Assembly (NCBI GenBank): GCA_016934935.1
Contig: JAFGRW010000033.1
Location: 1 to 35,966, forward strand
Source of the DNA: Spirochaetota bacterium
GTDB taxonomy: Bacteria; Spirochaetota; UBA4802; JAFGJZ01
Length of the DNA stretch: 35,966 bases
Reading direction: 5' to 3'
The notes under the pieces are model-generated. The model saw only the letters and a list, made by a program, of their open reading frames with translations. It was not told the origin of the DNA and ran no database searches. How positions within the stretch are numbered: the first letter of the stretch is position 1; each line of letters opens with the position of its first letter. Below, piece by piece: positions 9,734-18,559 of the stretch. The position numbers were made by a program, and so were the translations under genes.

Positions 9734-9749
9734 CGGACTGACCAGTCCG
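9734..9749. promoter_or_regulatory. Perfect 7-2-7 palindrome, probable TetR operator
   Basis: CGGACTG-AC-CAGTCCG is a perfect inverted repeat ending 11 bp upstream of ATG 9723 of the regulator gene. Length and symmetry match operators of TetR/AcrR regulators. I saw no second copy in front of the megasynthase, so control of that gene would be by co-transcription. Confidence 0.65.
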
Positions 9750-9818
9750 TCCAGATCACATAGTTTGCAGTGTCTGTCAAATAAAAAAGCTAAAAAACAG
9801 ATTAATAGCGCTGTTTAC

Positions 9819-9841
9819 TGACATAATTCCGCATTATGTCA
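9819..9841. promoter_or_regulatory. Perfect 9-5-9 palindrome in the divergent intergenic region
   Basis: TGACATAAT (9819-9827) and ATTATGTCA (9833-9841) are perfect inverted repeats around TCCGC. It lies between the divergent regulator and hybrid-kinase genes, upstream of the promoter at 9893. It differs in sequence from the 9734 palindrome, so it probably binds another factor. It has no U-tract and does not resemble a terminator. Confidence 0.5.
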
Positions 9842-9892
9842 TTTTTTGCCCGCAAAAATGATATATTAATAAACCGAATCAAACGCAATTAT

Positions 9893-9921
9893 TTGAAATA
9901 TTGCGCTTTATCCGCTATACT
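9893..9921 (+). promoter_or_regulatory. Sigma70-type promoter of the hybrid kinase operon
   Basis: TTGAAA (9893-9898), 17-bp spacer, TATACT (9916-9921), 64 bp before the ATG at 9986. Confidence 0.65.
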
Positions 9922-9985
9922 ATAGTAGATATCTTTTAAGAAAATTTTCGACCAGGCAAGCATAATGTTCAGGACAAGGTAAACC

Positions 9986-12900
9986 ATGACTGACGGCATA
10001 GATAATTGCGGCAAAATATACCAATCACTTATGGACGGATCGGATGAAGCTCTGGCCATCTTTTCAGAAGATATGGAATACATATATGCGAACCTGAAAT
10101 GGAAAGAGCTGTTTAACTTGCCGGATAAAATACCATCCGGAGCAAAATTTGAAAAAAAATCATTCAAATTCGACAGCTCACCTATAGAAAGAGCAATCAC
10201 ACTCGCCCTGGCAGGAAAATCAACCCTAGATACGGTTCAGGAGTTAAGATCAAGCGATGGTCTTTTAACAATCATTCTAAGCGCGATATCCGTAAATTCG
10301 GATTCATCAAAACAGGTTGCCGTAAAAATAAACCTGCCCCATGTCTCTCAGAACAGGATGGGTAAATCCTGCTCGATACTTTTGGAATATCTGAATCTTG
10401 CCGAAAGCATCTTTGTTCAACTGGACAAATCTCTCGGTATAGAGCTTATTAACGAAGCAGGTTCAAAACTGCTTGGAAAAAAATGCGATGAGCTTATAGG
10501 CCGCGACTGGACAAAAACAGCAGTCCCCGAAGAACACTGGGAGACATGTTCTCACATGTTCAAAGAACTCTTTGAGGGCAATATAAACGCTTTTCGTAGT
10601 ATTGAGTATCCGGTTATCTCATCAGACAATAGCCATAACACCATACAATGGAAACATTCACTTTTGAAAGACAACAAGGGGAACACCGTATCTATACTCG
10701 CTAACGGCATCAATATAACTCCTGTCAAAAAAACAGAAACCCGCCTGAAAGACAGCGAAGAACGTTTCAAAGCACTAGCCGAGAGCATTGATGATATTCT
10801 GTTAAGTGTGAATCACTCACGCCATATTATTTACTGGAACCCGGTTTCTCAAAATCTTTCAGGTATCAGCTCGAACGATGCGGAAGGAAAAGAACTTGAA
10901 AAGGTAGTTCCCGAATTCGCCGACCAGGGTTTATTGGAACCCCTTATGCAGACCATCAAGGCTGGTAAAACCCATCATCTGATAAAAGATATTACCTTCG
11001 ACAATATTGTCTATACAATGGATATCAGTTTTTTCCCCAACAGGCAGGGGGCAACAATACTTGCGCGCAATATTTCATCGCAGATCCGTTTTCAGGAGCA
11101 GATATTTGAACAGGCTCAGATACTTGATCAGCTAAGCGAAGCCGTTATTACAACAGACAGCAAGGGTACAATCGTAACCGCTAACAATCCATGTTCAGAA
11201 ATATTCCATAAAGAGATGTTCGAAATTCTTGGCACAAATGCGACATCACTTTTTACACAGCAATCACAGGGGCGTATACAGTCAATATTTGAAAACCTTT
11301 CCGAGGAAAATGACTTTGCCTCAGACGAATTCAAAATTAGAACTGGTACTGATGCGACATTCCCAGCTCTTGTGCATATATCCATAAAAAAGAGCATTAA
11401 AAACGAATCTACCGGATTCATTCTCTCGATAATTGATATTTCAGAAACAGCCGCAATACGTCAAGAGATGCTTTTACTCAATACCAACCTGGAAAAAACC
11501 GTATCAATAAGAACACGGGAACTTGAAGAAGCAAAACAGCAAGCCGAAATAGCAACAAGAGCAAAGACAGACTTTCTGGCAAACATGAGCCACGAAGTGC
11601 GCACCCCCATGAATACGATTGTTGGCCTGAACCAGATGCTGGAGAACAGCAACCTTACAGCAAAACAACGGAAATATACACAACAGATCAATGAATCATC
11701 AAATCAGCTTTTGAAAATCATCAACAGCATACTCGACTATTCCCGCCTTGAATCGAGCACAGCCAGCTTTGATTACCATGATTTTTCAATGGCAAACCTT
11801 TTGCAACAGCTGAAAACTAAAATCATTGAAATGGTCGGGTCAAAAAAAATTACACCGCTTTTTATTATGTCACCCTCTTTTCCTGCTACTATTCACAGCG
11901 ATCCGGGTCGTTTTCAACAGGCAATAGAAATATTAATAGATAACGCTGTTAAATTTACCGAATCCGGTGAAATTATTTTAACAGCAGCTGCTGCTGAAAT
12001 TACTGATACCGAAACAGAACTCAAGATATCCGTTCAGGATACCGGAATCGGTATAGGCGAAGAGATGAATCAGCAGATTTTTACTCCTTTTACTCAGGCC
12101 GATACCTCAAAAACCCGTAAATACAGCGGTGCCGGTATAGGACTTGCTCTTTGCAGGCAAATTGTATCCAGGATGGGTGGCAACATTACCTTTAGAAGTA
12201 CTCCCGGTATAGGTACAACCTTCACTATTACCTTAAAAATCAAAAAAAACAACTCTACCGCACAAAAGCTAAATTTAACTGATCTACCCCGAAAGCCTGT
12301 TCTGGTACTGGAATCCAGAGAACAGTATATTGACTCTATTACAGCCATTCTGTCGGCCAGTGACACAAATGCGGATTACTTTACAGATTTCGGTTCAATT
12401 ACGGATAAGAGCTACAAAGTTCTGATAACAAATATGGAAACCATCACCACTTCGTACTCAATTATTAAGGAAAGATTTATAGGCAAGAACCTTCCGGTTA
12501 TCTGTTACAAGACTTTCAGCCAATACATACCTGCCAAGTTTACACACGGAATCTATTATCTTAATCTTCCAATCCTGCAGTCCGACTTATTACCTTTGTT
12601 AAACCGGGTTCTTTCCGGAAATACGGTAGTCAGCCAGTCCGGCAACTCTGTTACCGAAAGTTCTATTGAGAATATTAGCGGCACCAGAATTCTTATTGTC
12701 GATGATAATAAAATAAATAATGAAATACTGACTGAACTTCTTACAACTCATGGACTGAAAGCCGAGACCGTCTTCAACGGTTTTGAGGCCTTAAAAAAAT
12801 TGGAAACCGAGATTTTTGACATTGTGCTTCTTGATATTAAAATGCCCCTTATGAACGGTTTTGAAACAATCGAAAAAATTCGAAACGAGAAAAAGCTCTT

Positions 12901-13696
12901 TTCGCTGCCCGTTCTTGCGCTATCTGCCGACACATCACCATCTGATGTTGAAACTTATCTTAAAAAAGGTTTTAATGGTTATGTAAAAAAACCGTTTGAT
13001 TTAAATACAATTTTCAAAACCCTGTCAAAGTGGATAAATCCCGGTGACAACCAGATCACATTTACGGATGACCATCAAAACAATAACCCGCTAAAATCAA
13101 TCGATGGTATAAACATAAGAAAGCTTATAAACAAAATCAATCCATCTCCCGATAAACTTATCGAAATTTACAAGATGTTTTATACCAATAACTATGATAA
13201 AATCGACAGACTTAAAACCCTTCACCGGGACAAAAACAGGGAAGAGCTGATAACAGAATGCCACAACCTGCTCTCTGTTTCGGGAAATATCGAAGCTACT
13301 GATCTGTACAACGCGGTAAAAAAATACAAAATATCATTATGCAACGAAGATTACTCAAAACTCAACTTTCTGTTCGCCGACCTCTGTTTTCAGCTGGATA
13401 GAGTTCTAAACTCGATTAAAAACTACTTAAAACCCGATAAAGAAAGCATTAAAATTTCCGAAAAGAGCAAGGGAAAACCACTGCCTCAGGAAATTGAGCA
13501 ACTAAAAACATATCTGGATAACAGCGACACGCGTGCACTGGTATATATAGATGAACTGTTAAAAAACCGATACGAACCGTCCATAAAAGTTTTACTCTCA
13601 AATATCAAGAATTATTGTCTAAAATTTGACTTTGACACCGCGGTTGAATATGTTAATAGAAATCTGGTGATTTTTGCGGGGGAAGCCGATGGATGA
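9986..13696 (+). CDS. Soluble hybrid sensor histidine kinase (4xPAS-HisKA-HATPase-pseudoREC-REC-Hpt)
   Basis: 1236 residues, no membrane segment or signal peptide, so a cytoplasmic sensor. Four PAS-like domains lie at about 12-120, 130-250, 256-372 and 373-495, followed by a coiled coil. HisKA carries the phospho-acceptor in NMSHEVRTPMN (His536). The HATPase has the N box (IDNAVKF) and DTGIGIG. Residues about 770-875 form a receiver-like fold that lacks the acidic pair and phospho-Asp. A full receiver follows (ILIVDDN, phospho-Asp950 in LLDIKMP, Lys in VKKPF). A C-terminal Hpt-like domain has ECHNLLSVSGNIEA with His1093. Phosphate could relay His536-Asp950-His1093 and then to the receiver of the next gene, whose ATG overlaps this stop. 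The start is supported by AAGG 10 bp upstream and the promoter at 9893. The sensed signal is unknown. Confidence 0.93.
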   Translation: MTDGIDNCGKIYQSLMDGSDEALAIFSEDMEYIYANLKWKELFNLPDKIPSGAKFEKKSFKFDSSPIERAITLALAGKSTLDTVQELRSSDGLLTIILSAISVNSDSSKQVAVKINLPHVSQNRMGKSCSILLEYLNLAESIFVQLDKSLGIELINEAGSKLLGKKCDELIGRDWTKTAVPEEHWETCSHMFKELFEGNINAFRSIEYPVISSDNSHNTIQWKHSLLKDNKGNTVSILANGINITPVKKTETRLKDSEERFKALAESIDDILLSVNHSRHIIYWNPVSQNLSGISSNDAEGKELEKVVPEFADQGLLEPLMQTIKAGKTHHLIKDITFDNIVYTMDISFFPNRQGATILARNISSQIRFQEQIFEQAQILDQLSEAVITTDSKGTIVTANNPCSEIFHKEMFEILGTNATSLFTQQSQGRIQSIFENLSEENDFASDEFKIRTGTDATFPALVHISIKKSIKNESTGFILSIIDISETAAIRQEMLLLNTNLEKTVSIRTRELEEAKQQAEIATRAKTDFLANMSHEVRTPMNTIVGLNQMLENSNLTAKQRKYTQQINESSNQLLKIINSILDYSRLESSTASFDYHDFSMANLLQQLKTKIIEMVGSKKITPLFIMSPSFPATIHSDPGRFQQAIEILIDNAVKFTESGEIILTAAAAEITDTETELKISVQDTGIGIGEEMNQQIFTPFTQADTSKTRKYSGAGIGLALCRQIVSRMGGNITFRSTPGIGTTFTITLKIKKNNSTAQKLNLTDLPRKPVLVLESREQYIDSITAILSASDTNADYFTDFGSITDKSYKVLITNMETITTSYSIIKERFIGKNLPVICYKTFSQYIPAKFTHGIYYLNLPILQSDLLPLLNRVLSGNTVVSQSGNSVTESSIENISGTRILIVDDNKINNEILTELLTTHGLKAETVFNGFEALKKLETEIFDIVLLDIKMPLMNGFETIEKIRNEKKLFSLPVLALSADTSPSDVETYLKKGFNGYVKKPFDLNTIFKTLSKWINPGDNQITFTDDHQNNNPLKSIDGINIRKLINKINPSPDKLIEIYKMFYTNNYDKIDRLKTLHRDKNREELITECHNLLSVSGNIEATDLYNAVKKYKISLCNEDYSKLNFLFADLCFQLDRVLNSIKNYLKPDKESIKISEKSKGKPLPQEIEQLKTYLDNSDTRALVYIDELLKNRYEPSIKVLLSNIKNYCLKFDFDTAVEYVNRNLVIFAGEADG

Positions 13697-14732
13697 CAGC
13701 AGATCAACTGTTTTGATTGTAGATGACGTTCCGGAAAATATAAGCATTTTAAACGAAATTCTTCACAAGGATCATATCGTAAAAGCCGCGATTAACGGAT
13801 CAAAAGCTATAGAAATTGCAACATCGGCAAATCCGCCAGACATCATTCTTCTGGATATAATGATGCCCGAAATGGATGGATATGAAGTATGCCGGATACT
13901 GAAAGAAAACCCGAAAACAAAACATATACCTGTAATTTTTATTACCGCCCTTGACGACACACTTGACGAGGAGAGAGGATTAAGCCTGGGTGCGGTTGAT
14001 TATATCAAAAAACCCGTAAACCCCTCAATTGTCAAAAGGCGTATTCAGACTCACCTTATGCTTTTTGATCAGAATAAAATTCTCGAAAAGCGGGTACACG
14101 AAAGAACCCTCGAACTCGAAGAGACAAGACTCGCAATCGTCCATAGATTGGGGCGAGCCGCCGAATTTAAAGATAATGAAACCGGCATGCATGTCATCCG
14201 GGTCAGTAACTACTGCAAACATATGGCTCTTTCTGACGGTGTTGCCCCGGAATCGGCAGAAATTCTGCTTCACGCAGCGCCCATGCATGACATTGGCAAA
14301 ATAGGTATTCCGGATAATATACTTCTTAAACCTGGAAAATTGACTCCTGAAGAGTGGAAAATCATGATGACTCACCCACGTATAGGGGCGGATATTATTG
14401 GCATTCACGATTCTGAAATACTAAAAGCAGCCTATACATGCGCGCTTTATCACCATGAGAAATTTGACGGCAGTGGTTACCCTAACGGGCTAAAAGGTGT
14501 AAATATTCCCTATTTCGCCAGAGTAATTGCGATTGCCGACGTTTTTGATGCTCTTACGGGTGAGCGCCCTTACAAAAGAGCCTGGTCAATAGAAGAAGCA
14601 GTAAATCACATTAACGAAGGATCAGGCACTCATTTTGATCCCTCACTTGTGGATATTTTTAACCGTGAGATTGATACAATACTTGATATAAAAAAGAGCT
14701 ACCCGGAACTTGCTGTTGCAATAGAATCTTGA
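13689..14732 (+). CDS. REC-HD-GYP response regulator, cyclic-di-GMP phosphodiesterase (RpfG-like)
   Basis: 347 residues. Start is ATG 13689, overlapping the kinase stop by 8 bp and preceded by GGGGGAA; a TTG 15 bp upstream is less likely. The receiver (1-125) has VDD at 11-13, phospho-Asp56 in LLDIMMPEMDG and Lys in IKKPV. A short coiled linker leads to the HD-GYP domain (about 150-335), which has MHDIGK (His200, Asp201) and HHEKFDGSGYP (His255, His256), the metal-binding and signature motifs of active HD-GYP phosphodiesterases. It should hydrolyse cyclic-di-GMP when phosphorylated through the coupled kinase. Its 3' end faces the dNTPase gene only 16 bp away. Confidence 0.95.
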   Translation: MDDSRSTVLIVDDVPENISILNEILHKDHIVKAAINGSKAIEIATSANPPDIILLDIMMPEMDGYEVCRILKENPKTKHIPVIFITALDDTLDEERGLSLGAVDYIKKPVNPSIVKRRIQTHLMLFDQNKILEKRVHERTLELEETRLAIVHRLGRAAEFKDNETGMHVIRVSNYCKHMALSDGVAPESAEILLHAAPMHDIGKIGIPDNILLKPGKLTPEEWKIMMTHPRIGADIIGIHDSEILKAAYTCALYHHEKFDGSGYPNGLKGVNIPYFARVIAIADVFDALTGERPYKRAWSIEEAVNHINEGSGTHFDPSLVDIFNREIDTILDIKKSYPELAVAIES

Positions 14733-14748
14733 TCATAATTAGTGATGA

Positions 14749-15927
14749 TTATTCTGACAATATGGAATAACCGAAATTTTTAGGAAAAAACAGTTTGTTA
14801 AACTGGTTAACAATAAAACTATCAGTCATTGAAGCCATAAAGTCAATAACCACCCTCGCAGGATCAGTTTTTTTGTTGTAATCGTTTTTACGATCTTTCA
14901 AAAAATGGATAAAAATGTCAGACGACTCATCTTCTTTAATTAATGACTCAAAATAGAGGTCAAAAAGCAGATGAAACATGCGGTGTATTTTTTTACTTTC
15001 GCTTTTTATCAAAGGGTTAAAGTATATAGTTTTGTAATTAAACTCTTTCAGTTTACACAGTGCTGAGAATATTTCCATACTAAAACCCAGATACTCCTTT
15101 CCGTAACTGCTGGATATCAGATCGCCTATCAAGGTTTCGGTAATCTGATCATTGTTCTGCCCAAGAACCTTACTTATCTCACGTGGTATTGATGAGTGTT
15201 TTATCATTTTGAGTTTTATAGCATCCTCAATGTCCCTTCCAATATAAGCTATAACATCTGCTATTTTAACTGCACATCCCTCCATGGTCATAGGACGTAT
15301 GTTTTTTGAATGATTCTCATCTTTCATAGATAACTCGAACTCTTTATAAAACTGATTTGCTGTTTTGTTTAAACAAGGATAATACTGCTGCTGCAGCATC
15401 TCTCCATTATGAGCAAGTATACCGTCAGCAACCTGAAGAGAAACCGGAACCCCCAAACCATTATTTTCAAGATTAAGAAGCGCGCGAACACTTTGCGCGT
15501 TATGAGCAAAAGCTCCAACACCATTTTCAAACGCAATCGAATTCAATATAGATTCGCCTTCATGGCCAAAAGCCGGATGCCCCAAATCATGTCCAAGAGA
15601 TATAGCCTCTATCAGATCTTCATTAAGATTAAGAAAACGCCCAATTGTTCTAGCAATATAAGATACAAACTGAACATGCAAGGAACGGTGTGTAATATGC
15701 TGGTTTGAAAAAAGATAAAAAACCTGTGTCTTATCCATATATCGGGCGTAGGTATTTGTCTGCATAATTGTGTGAACATCTCGTCCAAATGAAGTTCGAT
15801 AAGGAGAGGCTTTATCGGTGAGCGGAATCAAATCAACTGCATCTTTGCTTAAGCATGCGAATTTTGAGAGATTACTTTCTTTATTAAATAATAAATTTTT
15901 CAAATTAATATCTGAATCTGTTTTCAT
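14749..15927 (-). CDS. dGTPase-like HD-domain deoxynucleoside triphosphohydrolase
   Basis: 392 residues. It has the family pattern FGRD..., KTQVF, HRSLHVQFV and GHDLGHPAFGHEGE; the last supplies the His-Asp metal pair of the HD fold, and the Arg/His before it complete the site. Members remove triphosphate from dGTP or other dNTPs. It is shorter than E. coli Dgt and nearer in length to the compact bacterial dNTPases. ATG 15927 is the natural start; the Shine-Dalgarno is weak. It stands alone, convergent with the HD-GYP gene and divergent from the ABC transporter gene. Some dGTPases take part in phage defence, but nothing nearby supports that here. Confidence 0.87.
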   Translation of the reverse strand: MKTDSDINLKNLLFNKESNLSKFACLSKDAVDLIPLTDKASPYRTSFGRDVHTIMQTNTYARYMDKTQVFYLFSNQHITHRSLHVQFVSYIARTIGRFLNLNEDLIEAISLGHDLGHPAFGHEGESILNSIAFENGVGAFAHNAQSVRALLNLENNGLGVPVSLQVADGILAHNGEMLQQQYYPCLNKTANQFYKEFELSMKDENHSKNIRPMTMEGCAVKIADVIAYIGRDIEDAIKLKMIKHSSIPREISKVLGQNNDQITETLIGDLISSSYGKEYLGFSMEIFSALCKLKEFNYKTIYFNPLIKSESKKIHRMFHLLFDLYFESLIKEDESSDIFIHFLKDRKNDYNKKTDPARVVIDFMASMTDSFIVNQFNKLFFPKNFGYSILSE

Positions 15928-16209
15928 ATTGCACTTACCATATTTATTATATATTATTTTGCACCTATATATTTAATTTGTTTGTCCAGGAAAAACAACT
16001 AATAAACCCGAAAAAGAGTGTTTGACAATATGCCCTGCGTTTATTTAACTGCATTTTGATATTTTTTTAAAAGAAACCACAATCAGGAACGTACCAAGTA
16101 TCATGTTTGATACAAGAAAAGGACTGTCTCCTTAATTTAGAAATTTTTATATGACTTTCGAAGTTTCCTATTGTATTTTCCCTGTGTAATCAATATTGTT
16201 GGTGATATT
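15928..16209. other. Intergenic region between dNTPase and ABC exporter genes
   Basis: No gene is seen. It holds AT-rich promoter-like sequence for the minus-strand gene (TATAAT-like runs near 15945-15955), a TTGACA at 16022-16027 without a good -10, and a small perfect hairpin GTATCA-TGTT-TGATAC at 16098-16113 upstream of the exporter gene. Confidence 0.5.
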
Positions 16210-18039
16210 ATGTTCAGTGCCTTTTGTAAATTATTATCTCTTTTATCGGCAAGCGACAAAAGAAAGCTCGCTATCTTGATAATTGTTATACTTATAACAG
16301 CTTTTATAAGTATAGTCGGTATTGCGTCCATAATGCCTTTTGTTGCAATTATGGGTGATACTTCACTTATAATGTCAAACGAATATCTCAATAAGCTGTA
16401 CACAATGTTCGGTAACCCCCCTCTGCATAGTTTTGTAATCTATCTGGGAATGGCAGTATTAATTCTTTTTCTTGCCGGTAATCTGCTGTTAACCTTGTCG
16501 GTCTTTGTAAAATTCAAGGTTGCCCGTACTATATCCTACAACCTTACAAAAGCCATTTTTACCAGATATTTATATTTCCCTTATGAATTTTTTCTTGCGC
16601 GTAACTCTTCCGAACTTGTAAAAAATGTTTTTTCTGAGACAGAAACCGTTACAAATGATGTAATTACACCCATGCTTGAGTTTATAAAAAGCTTCATGAT
16701 GTCGACGGCTATAATTGCAATTTTACTTATTATGAGTCCTGGACCTGCCATTATCGGAATCTTTACAGTCGGCCTTTTATACAGCCTTTTTTTCGCGGTG
16801 GTTAAAAACTATCTGAAAAAAATTGGTATCGAAAGAATTGTGTATAACGAAATAAGGTTTAAAACAGCTAATGAGGCCTTTGGCGGTATCAAGGATGTCA
16901 AACTGCTTCATAAAGAGAATTATTTTATAAAGACTTTTTCCAATTCGGCTCGGGCATACGAGACACGCATGGCAAACGGTAAGATAATTGCAACAATGCC
17001 TCACTATATTCTTGAAGGGCTCGCCTTCGGTTCAATACTGGCAATATCACTGATACTTTTCGCCATTCACGAATCCATTAACGATGTTCTTCCTCTTATA
17101 GCCTTTTATACCTATGCCGGCTATAAAATCATGCCCAATTTCAAGGAGATATTCAAAAGTGTTTCGACAGTGCGTAAACAAATAAGCGCTCTTGACCTGA
17201 TTTATCGTGATCTTCGCGATATTTCCGATATTCGTCTTATTTCATTGCAAAAGCAGGAAGAAAAAAAGATGGAGCCAATCTCTTTTAAAGAGTCTATTTG
17301 CCTGGACAATATCATTTTTAATTATGAAAACAATAGTGCTCGTATTGCCGATAACCTTTCACTGACCATAAAAGCCAATACAACCGTTGCATTTTTTGGA
17401 ACCACCGGATGCGGCAAGACTACAATTATTGATATTATATTAGGTCTTTTAATACCAAAATCAGGTAAATTGCTAATAGACGGAATCGAATTAAATGAAA
17501 AAAATATCTACTCATGGCAACGCAAACTCGGTTATGTACCTCAAAATATCTTTCTTGTGGATGATACGATTTCGGCAAACATAGCCTTTGGAATCCCTCA
17601 TGAAAAAATTGACATGAACGCCGTAAAAACCGCGGCACATATTGCAAACATGGATCAATTTATCGAAAACAACCTGCCTTCTTCATACGAAACTGTCGTC
17701 GGAGAGAGAGGTGTCCGCCTTAGCGGCGGGCAGAAACAGCGGATCGGGATCGCGCGGGCAGTGTACCATAACCCCGATGTTCTTTTCCTTGACGAGGCAA
17801 CATCGGCTCTTGATAACGCGACTGAAGCAGCGGTTATGGACGCGATAGATAACCTGTCTAAAAACAAGACTATAATATTAATAGCACACCGACTCTCATC
17901 CATCAAGAAATGCGACACCATATTCTTTCTGGATAAAGGCAAGATAATTACCTCAGGTACCTATAATGAGCTGTTACAAAATTGTGAAGAGTTTAAAAAA
18001 ATCGCAATGGACATCTCGCCACTACCTGCGTCTGTTTGA
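16210..18039 (+). CDS. ABC exporter, fused membrane and ATPase domains (MsbA/PglK type)
   Basis: 609 residues from ATG 16210; the frame extends to a TTG at 16171 but that extension looks untranslated. The N-terminal part (about 20-310) has six hydrophobic segments. The C-terminal ATPase has Walker A GTTGCGKTT (about 396-404), a Q-loop region (YVPQNIF), signature LSGGQKQR (about 504), Walker B VLFLDEATSALD and the H-loop IAHRLSS. It should work as a homodimer in the inner membrane. The overall look is closest to PglK-like flippases of lipid-linked oligosaccharides, but lipid or drug export is equally possible. No glycan genes are adjacent. Confidence 0.9.
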   Translation: MFSAFCKLLSLLSASDKRKLAILIIVILITAFISIVGIASIMPFVAIMGDTSLIMSNEYLNKLYTMFGNPPLHSFVIYLGMAVLILFLAGNLLLTLSVFVKFKVARTISYNLTKAIFTRYLYFPYEFFLARNSSELVKNVFSETETVTNDVITPMLEFIKSFMMSTAIIAILLIMSPGPAIIGIFTVGLLYSLFFAVVKNYLKKIGIERIVYNEIRFKTANEAFGGIKDVKLLHKENYFIKTFSNSARAYETRMANGKIIATMPHYILEGLAFGSILAISLILFAIHESINDVLPLIAFYTYAGYKIMPNFKEIFKSVSTVRKQISALDLIYRDLRDISDIRLISLQKQEEKKMEPISFKESICLDNIIFNYENNSARIADNLSLTIKANTTVAFFGTTGCGKTTIIDIILGLLIPKSGKLLIDGIELNEKNIYSWQRKLGYVPQNIFLVDDTISANIAFGIPHEKIDMNAVKTAAHIANMDQFIENNLPSSYETVVGERGVRLSGGQKQRIGIARAVYHNPDVLFLDEATSALDNATEAAVMDAIDNLSKNKTIILIAHRLSSIKKCDTIFFLDKGKIITSGTYNELLQNCEEFKKIAMDISPLPASV

Positions 18040-18047
18040 TTATATAG

Positions 18048-18404
18048 TTATAAAACAATCTGTCTTATTACAACTGTTGAAACAATAACAGCAAACGGAG
18101 TAAGCAGCAGCATAATATCTCTGAACAATTGAAATCTTTTTAAGTCTGTTTTTCTAAGATTTGAAAGAAATTTTACCTGATGAAACACAATCGCACCCAG
18201 CAAAATAAATATTATAATACCCAATCTTCCAAAGCCTACAAAAGTAAAAAAGAGCATTACAAGATTCATTAGTATAACCGGTACTTTTATGATCCAGAGA
18301 GGAACCGTTATATACAACCCCGAATTTTTGACCAGCAGATGAACAGCAATAACAATAGCTGTAACAACTATCGTAATTAAACAAAACCAGAAAAATAGAT
18401 CCAT
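18048..18404 (-). CDS. Small integral membrane protein, unknown function
   Basis: 118 residues from ATG 18404, which has AGGAG 7 bp upstream. A longer reading from TTG 18467 would translate through the hairpin at 18431-18450 and is unlikely. There are about four hydrophobic helices, the first right after the start (MDLFFWFCLITIVVTAIVI), and a short basic loop (RKTDLKRF) before the last. I do not recognise a family. It is convergent with the ABC exporter (8 bp between stops) and downstream of the MATE gene on the same strand. Confidence 0.7.
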   Translation of the reverse strand: MDLFFWFCLITIVVTAIVIAVHLLVKNSGLYITVPLWIIKVPVILMNLVMLFFTFVGFGRLGIIIFILLGAIVFHQVKFLSNLRKTDLKRFQLFRDIMLLLTPFAVIVSTVVIRQIVL

Positions 18405-18430
18405 CGGTAAACTCCTATAAATTTTGAATT

Positions 18431-18450
18431 GCCTGTCAAAGGTGACAGGC
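18431..18450. terminator. Perfect 8-bp stem, 4-base loop hairpin
   Basis: GCCTGTCA (18431-18438), loop AAGG, TGACAGGC (18443-18450). It lies between the MATE stop and the small membrane protein RBS, 27 bp before the latter's ATG. On the minus strand it is followed by an AT-rich but not U-only stretch. It could be a weak terminator of the MATE transcript or a leader hairpin of the small gene. Confidence 0.5.
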
Positions 18451-18559
18451 TTCCGTTTATTTTGCAATCTTTATTAAGTTGAGTTATAAATAACAAAAAC
18501 TGATCACATAAATTTTTTCAAAAGCTATGCCCTGATATAACTAATTGATATACCAAATG

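Noticed and set aside
9723..9780. TTG start adding 19 residues to the TetR-like protein
   Set aside because: The TTGACA looks like a promoter element, the palindrome would be coding, and there is no RBS.
14025..14408. 127-codon minus-strand frame
   Set aside because: Fully inside the HD-GYP gene, no RBS or family features.
14749..15927. dGTPase as part of an anti-phage system
   Set aside because: The gene stands alone among housekeeping genes with no defence partners.
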